From NCBI GenBank assembly GCA_002928955.1, contig PERT01000007.1, positions 17,295 to 81,294 of the forward strand: DNA of 64,000 bases, written 5' to 3'. Positions 62,980-64,000 of this stretch are shown here, one piece after another (position 1 is the stretch's first letter; the number at the start of each line of letters is the position of its first letter). A program made the position numbers and the translations under genes. Below the pieces are notes generated by a model. That model made no database searches, was not told the DNA's origin, and worked only from the letters and a program-made list of their open reading frames with translations. This DNA is from Hyphomicrobium sp. GTDB lineage: Bacteria; Pseudomonadota; Alphaproteobacteria; Rhizobiales; Hyphomicrobiaceae.

Positions 62980-63639
62980 TCATGATCGGGGGTAGATGAT
63001 GATGGACAGGTAGGTCGCCGGCAGCTTTTGCAGAAGCTCGGGTCCGTGGAATTCGGCACTGTCGAACATCAGGCTGTCGCCAGGTGCAAGCGGGTAGCTG
63101 CGATCGCCGTGCCGATAGACGACCTGCCCGCTCAGCATATGGAGGTACTCGATGCCCTCATGGCGGAATTTGGTATAGGGTTCAGCAGATTGATCGAGGA
63201 CGATCAGATACGGTTCGACCGCAATTGGTCCGGTCAGCGGCTGGCCCAGCATCATGTACTGGTGGCCAACCTTGGTCCCGCGGCGGCTGATCGCAATGCC
63301 GTGCCCAGCCGTCACGTGAGTGCAGCCGCGGCTTTCCTCAAATGATGCCAGTAGCGTCGAAAGCGGCATGTTGATCGCGCCGGACAGCAGTTGAAGCGTG
63401 CGCAAGGAGGGCGAGATCTGACCGGTCTCGATCCGCGACAGCATTGCGGTGGATATCTCGGCGGCTTGCGCCAGTTCCGACAAGGTCAGTCCGGCCGATT
63501 TGCGGCTGTCGCGGACGCGCGCTCCGATCGCCTGTTCGAGGCTCTTGGCGATGACCCGAGGCGCCCCTGATCCGGTGGCCAATGTCTCTTCGGCCAGATC
63601 CGCCGGCATGTTCGCGTCGAGACTTTTCTTTACGGCCAT
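62980..63639 (-). CDS. XRE-family transcriptional regulator with cupin sensor domain
   Basis: The 219-residue protein has an N-terminal tail, an XRE-type helix-turn-helix (residues about 38-92, LTLSELAQAAEISTAMLSRI, ETGQISPSLRTLQLLSGAI) and a C-terminal cupin (residues about 140-215, HEGIEYLHMLSGQVVYRHGD, APGDSLMFDSAEFHGPE). This is the PuuR-like layout of regulators that sense a small molecule through the cupin. It is on the same strand as the NMG operon, 72 bases upstream of mgsA, and probably controls it and itself. The effector might be methylamine or a gamma-glutamyl intermediate. Confidence 0.88.
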   Translation of the reverse strand: MAVKKSLDANMPADLAEETLATGSGAPRVIAKSLEQAIGARVRDSRKSAGLTLSELAQAAEISTAMLSRIETGQISPSLRTLQLLSGAINMPLSTLLASFEESRGCTHVTAGHGIAISRRGTKVGHQYMMLGQPLTGPIAVEPYLIVLDQSAEPYTKFRHEGIEYLHMLSGQVVYRHGDRSYPLAPGDSLMFDSAEFHGPELLQKLPATYLSIIIYPRS

Positions 63640-63834
63640 TGCAATTGCCTTAACGCCCTATGATCCGCGGCAACACCAGTCGATGGGTTGACCCTGTCCC
63701 TGGTGCCCCGGCTGCAAAGCGCCTCGAAGTCGCCCAAGCCGGACAGCCGCCGTGTGCCAGTATAGCGGAACTTTTGTTTCATCCCCACGCGCGGCTTGAA
63801 CCCAAAGGTCAGGCGCCAACCGGTCTCGACACTG
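63640..63834. other. Upstream region of the regulator gene
   Basis: These bases hold the regulator's promoter region. No gene or clear promoter boxes were recognised. They border the dispersed repeat, copy B. Confidence 0.35.
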
Positions 63835-64000
63835 GTGTAGCGCATCTGACGTTTGGTCCCTACTCGGGGCCGGACTCAAAACCAAACGTCAGATACAAAA
63901 GCTACACGAGAATCATATGGTTGCTCGTGTTCCACACGGCGCCGGCATTTGATCTGGAGTGCGTTGCTGTGGGAAACAAATGTCGGCGCCGGAACACTAG
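63835..64000. repeat. Double-hairpin dispersed repeat, copy B
   Basis: The second copy of the 165-base unit at 16759-16923, in the same orientation. It has the same two palindromes: ATCTGACGTTTGGT/ACCAAACGTCAGAT within TGTAGC/GCTACA, then GGCGCCGGCATTTG/CAAATGTCGGCGCC within GTGTTCC/GGAACAC. It is complete and ends exactly at the window boundary, so flanking sequence to the right is not visible. Confidence 0.85.

Overview
The window is high-GC DNA from an alphaproteobacterium, most likely of the Hyphomicrobiales. Several conserved gene orders point there: DUF6476 / rluD-type synthase / rpoH; ileS-lspA-lipoprotein-two M16 peptidases; DUF2093 / lpxK / waaA; a TIGR02301-like protein next to a NUDIX hydrolase; and palindromic repeats of the rhizobial kind. 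A complete N-methylglutamate (NMG) pathway fits a methylotroph, or a bacterium that takes nitrogen from methylamine. I cannot name the genus from sequence alone.

Region 1 (88-16498) is a surface polysaccharide locus. A minus-strand run carries capE-capF-capG (UDP-N-acetyl-L-fucosamine synthesis), a GT4 glycosyltransferase, an O-antigen-ligase-like protein, a Wzz-type chain-length protein, a UDP-HexNAc 6-dehydrogenase, a NodB-like deacetylase and an LpxD-like acyltransferase. Beyond an IS630 remnant come a sugar-nucleotide epimerase and rfbF (plus strand), then a second ligase-like protein and a CapD/FlaA1-type 4,6-dehydratase (minus).

Region 2 (16499-20867) looks like a small accessory island. 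It has a double-hairpin repeat that recurs at 63835-64000, small unknown genes, a patatin-like protein with membrane helices inside its catalytic domain, and an IS630 transposase remnant that stops one base from a tRNA-Glu.

Region 3 (21040-53227) is core genome: pseudouridine synthase, RpoH, L,D-transpeptidase, LysE exporter, NUDIX, YedK-type DNA-protein crosslink enzyme, a Clp-N/coiled-coil protein, a formyltransferase, an FAD dehydrogenase, IleS, LspA, two M16 peptidases, a second patatin, PurD, XseA, LpxK, and a DUF374-WaaA fusion. IleS and XseA carry in-frame repeat-derived segments.

Region 4 (53537-63639) is an apparently complete methylamine module in the order regulator-mgsA-mgsB-mgsC-gmaS-mgdA-mgdB-mgdC-mgdD. 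GmaS would make gamma-glutamylmethylamide, MgsABC would convert it to N-methylglutamate, and MgdABCD would oxidise that to glutamate and a C1 unit bound to tetrahydrofolate. A good promoter, overlapped by an inverted repeat, lies between the XRE/cupin regulator and mgsA.
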